From assembly GCF_001514285.1 (NCBI RefSeq), contig NZ_KQ949024.1:772700-836699 (forward strand): 64,000 nt of DNA, read 5' to 3'. This DNA comes from Streptomyces sp. DSM 15324 (GTDB lineage Bacteria; Actinomycetota; Actinomycetes; Streptomycetales; Streptomycetaceae). The position numbers and the translations under genes are program-made. Position 1 is the stretch's first letter; each line of letters begins with the position of its first letter. The notes beneath the pieces were generated by a model. The model was not told where the DNA came from and did not search any database. It saw only the letters and a program-made list of their open reading frames with translations. Of the stretch, positions 62,933-64,000 are shown piece after piece.

Positions 62933-63769
62933 ATGACCCGCACACCCCTGCGCCGCTTCCTCGACCACGCCGTCCTCGGCGTGCTGGCGTTCCTCTTCGT
63001 CCTGCCCGTCCTCTACCTGGTCATGGGCAGCTTCAAGCCGTCCGACCAGGTGCTCGCCGGCCTGACCGGCTTCCTCCCCACGCATCTGTCCCTCGACAAC
63101 TACCGTGCCGTCCTCAGCAGCTTCGACTCCGACGCCACCGGCTACTTCTGGCGCTTCATGGGCGTCTCGATCCTGCTGTCCACCGTCGTCGTCCTCGGCG
63201 GACTGATCGTCAACTCCATGGCCGCCTACGGCCTCACCCGGCTGAAGTGGCGCGGTCAGGGCGTCGTCTTCACCGTCGTGCTGCTGCTGATGCTGGTGCC
63301 GTTCGAAGCGGTCGCCGTCCCGCTGTTCTACCTGTTCAACAACGAGCGCAACACCCTCTACATCCAGGCCGTCCCCTTCATCGCCAACGCCTTCTCCGTC
63401 TACCAGTTCGCCACCTTCTTCCGCGCCGTCCCGCCCAGCATCGAGGAAGCCGCCCGCATCGACGGCGCCGGCCCCTGGCGCACCTTCTTCGCCATCGTCG
63501 TCCCGATGTCGAAGCCCGTCTTCGCGTCCGTCGCGATCCTGACCTTCCTCACCCAGTGGGGCTCCTTCCTCTGGCCGGTCCTGATGGTCTCCGACCCGGC
63601 CGTGCGCCCGCTGCCCCTGGAGATGAGCGTCTTCCAGGGCCAGATGCCCGTCGACTGGGGCCAGGTCCTCGCCTTCGGCGTCCTGCTCGTGCTGCCGGTC
63701 CTGGTCGTCTTCGCGTTCTTCCAGCGGTGGTTCGTCCAGGGCGTCGCCAGCTCCGCCGTCAAGGGCTGA
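62933..63769 (+). CDS. ABC sugar permease (MalG-type)
   Basis: A 278-residue permease with six helices and the EAA loop EEAARIDGAGPWRTFFAIVVP (about 183-203). It starts 2 bases after the first permease stop, so the two are co-translated. It completes the importer for the GH32 substrate. The 231 bases after it to the window end hold no credible gene, only a small 12-bp tandem (GGACAGGGTGGC twice, near 63934-63957). Confidence 0.93.
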   Translation: MTRTPLRRFLDHAVLGVLAFLFVLPVLYLVMGSFKPSDQVLAGLTGFLPTHLSLDNYRAVLSSFDSDATGYFWRFMGVSILLSTVVVLGGLIVNSMAAYGLTRLKWRGQGVVFTVVLLLMLVPFEAVAVPLFYLFNNERNTLYIQAVPFIANAFSVYQFATFFRAVPPSIEEAARIDGAGPWRTFFAIVVPMSKPVFASVAILTFLTQWGSFLWPVLMVSDPAVRPLPLEMSVFQGQMPVDWGQVLAFGVLLVLPVLVVFAFFQRWFVQGVASSAVKG

Positions 63770-64000
63770 CCGGCCCGGCACACGTCCACCGGCCGGGCAG
63801 GGACGAACGCCACGTCCTCTGCGGCCTGCCCCTGCCGCGTGCGGCCAACGGCGGCGTCACCGTCAGCCGCCCGGCACGGACGACGTCACCCGGTCGTGTC
63901 ACTGCCCGAGGTGAGTGGACCGGGCGGCGGACAGGGTGGCGGACAGGGTGGCAGTCAGGACGTTCTCCCTTGCCATGAGTCCGCTGCGGATACGGTGGCC

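Noticed and set aside
63770..64000. Start of another gene at the right edge
   Set aside because: The only frames are short; the minus-strand ATG at 63976 runs about 25 residues through a 12-bp tandem and stops.

Overview
The window is high-G+C DNA with the dense, strongly third-position-biased genes, GTG starts and large perfect hairpins typical of Streptomyces. CutRS, a ferrochelatase/inositol monophosphatase pair, SepH, HPr with DasR-type sites, paired M16 peptidases and a topoisomerase IV ParC are recognisable and follow the same order as the S. coelicolor core chromosome (recalled from memory, not searched). No rRNA, tRNA, IS element, integrase or CRISPR array was seen.

Layout. (1) 1-13051 is core backbone: DUF3093, a membrane-hairpin protein and DUF4193; the CutRS two-component system; a 57-residue ORF; hemH plus inositol monophosphatase; an MFS exporter overlapping an FAD lactone/alditol oxidase; sepH; a sulfurtransferase; a VOC protein. 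(2) 13077-34407 looks like an accessory island. It holds an SMC/Rad50-like AAA ATPase coupled to a small His-rich partner, an anti-sigma-like HATPase, two XRE/DUF397 regulator modules with extra small proteins, and a five-gene type I restriction operon that starts with an odd HTH-degenerate methylase-TRD fusion and ends with a coiled-coil protein. It ends with a membrane-anchored protein, an EcsC-family protein and two divergent genes that have both lost their 5' ends. (3) 34478-50812 returns to backbone: MBL hydrolase, thymidine kinase, AlkP-fold phosphodiesterase, DUF5998, a GNAT/acyl-CoA-synthetase fusion, ptsH, a GntR regulator, an M23 peptidase behind a ydaO (c-di-AMP) riboswitch, two M16 peptidases, parC, a CobW-type GTPase and DUF6082. 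(4) 51439-55329 is a compact phenolic-lipid type cluster: type III PKS, isoprenylcysteine-type methyltransferase, FAD monooxygenase and a divergent UbiA prenyltransferase. (5) 57270-63769 is a fructan/sucrose utilisation cluster: LacI regulator, intracellular GH32, lipoprotein binding protein and two permeases, with no ATPase gene.

The most interesting signal is in the island. The AAA-ATPase operon and the type I restriction operon, 15 kb apart, each carry an upstream GATAA-N6-TTATC palindrome (16126-16141 and 31173-31188). This suggests shared control of two putative defence operons. Their unusual members (the His-rich partner, the 723-residue pseudo-methylase and the trailing coiled-coil gene) are the best candidates for undescribed biology. 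Other notable points are helically phased or inverted repeats in front of the XRE modules, triplicated direct repeats before both the GH32 and binding-protein genes, a repeat-encoded N-terminal extension on the PKS, and a possible start-site hairpin at the 3' end of the riboswitch.
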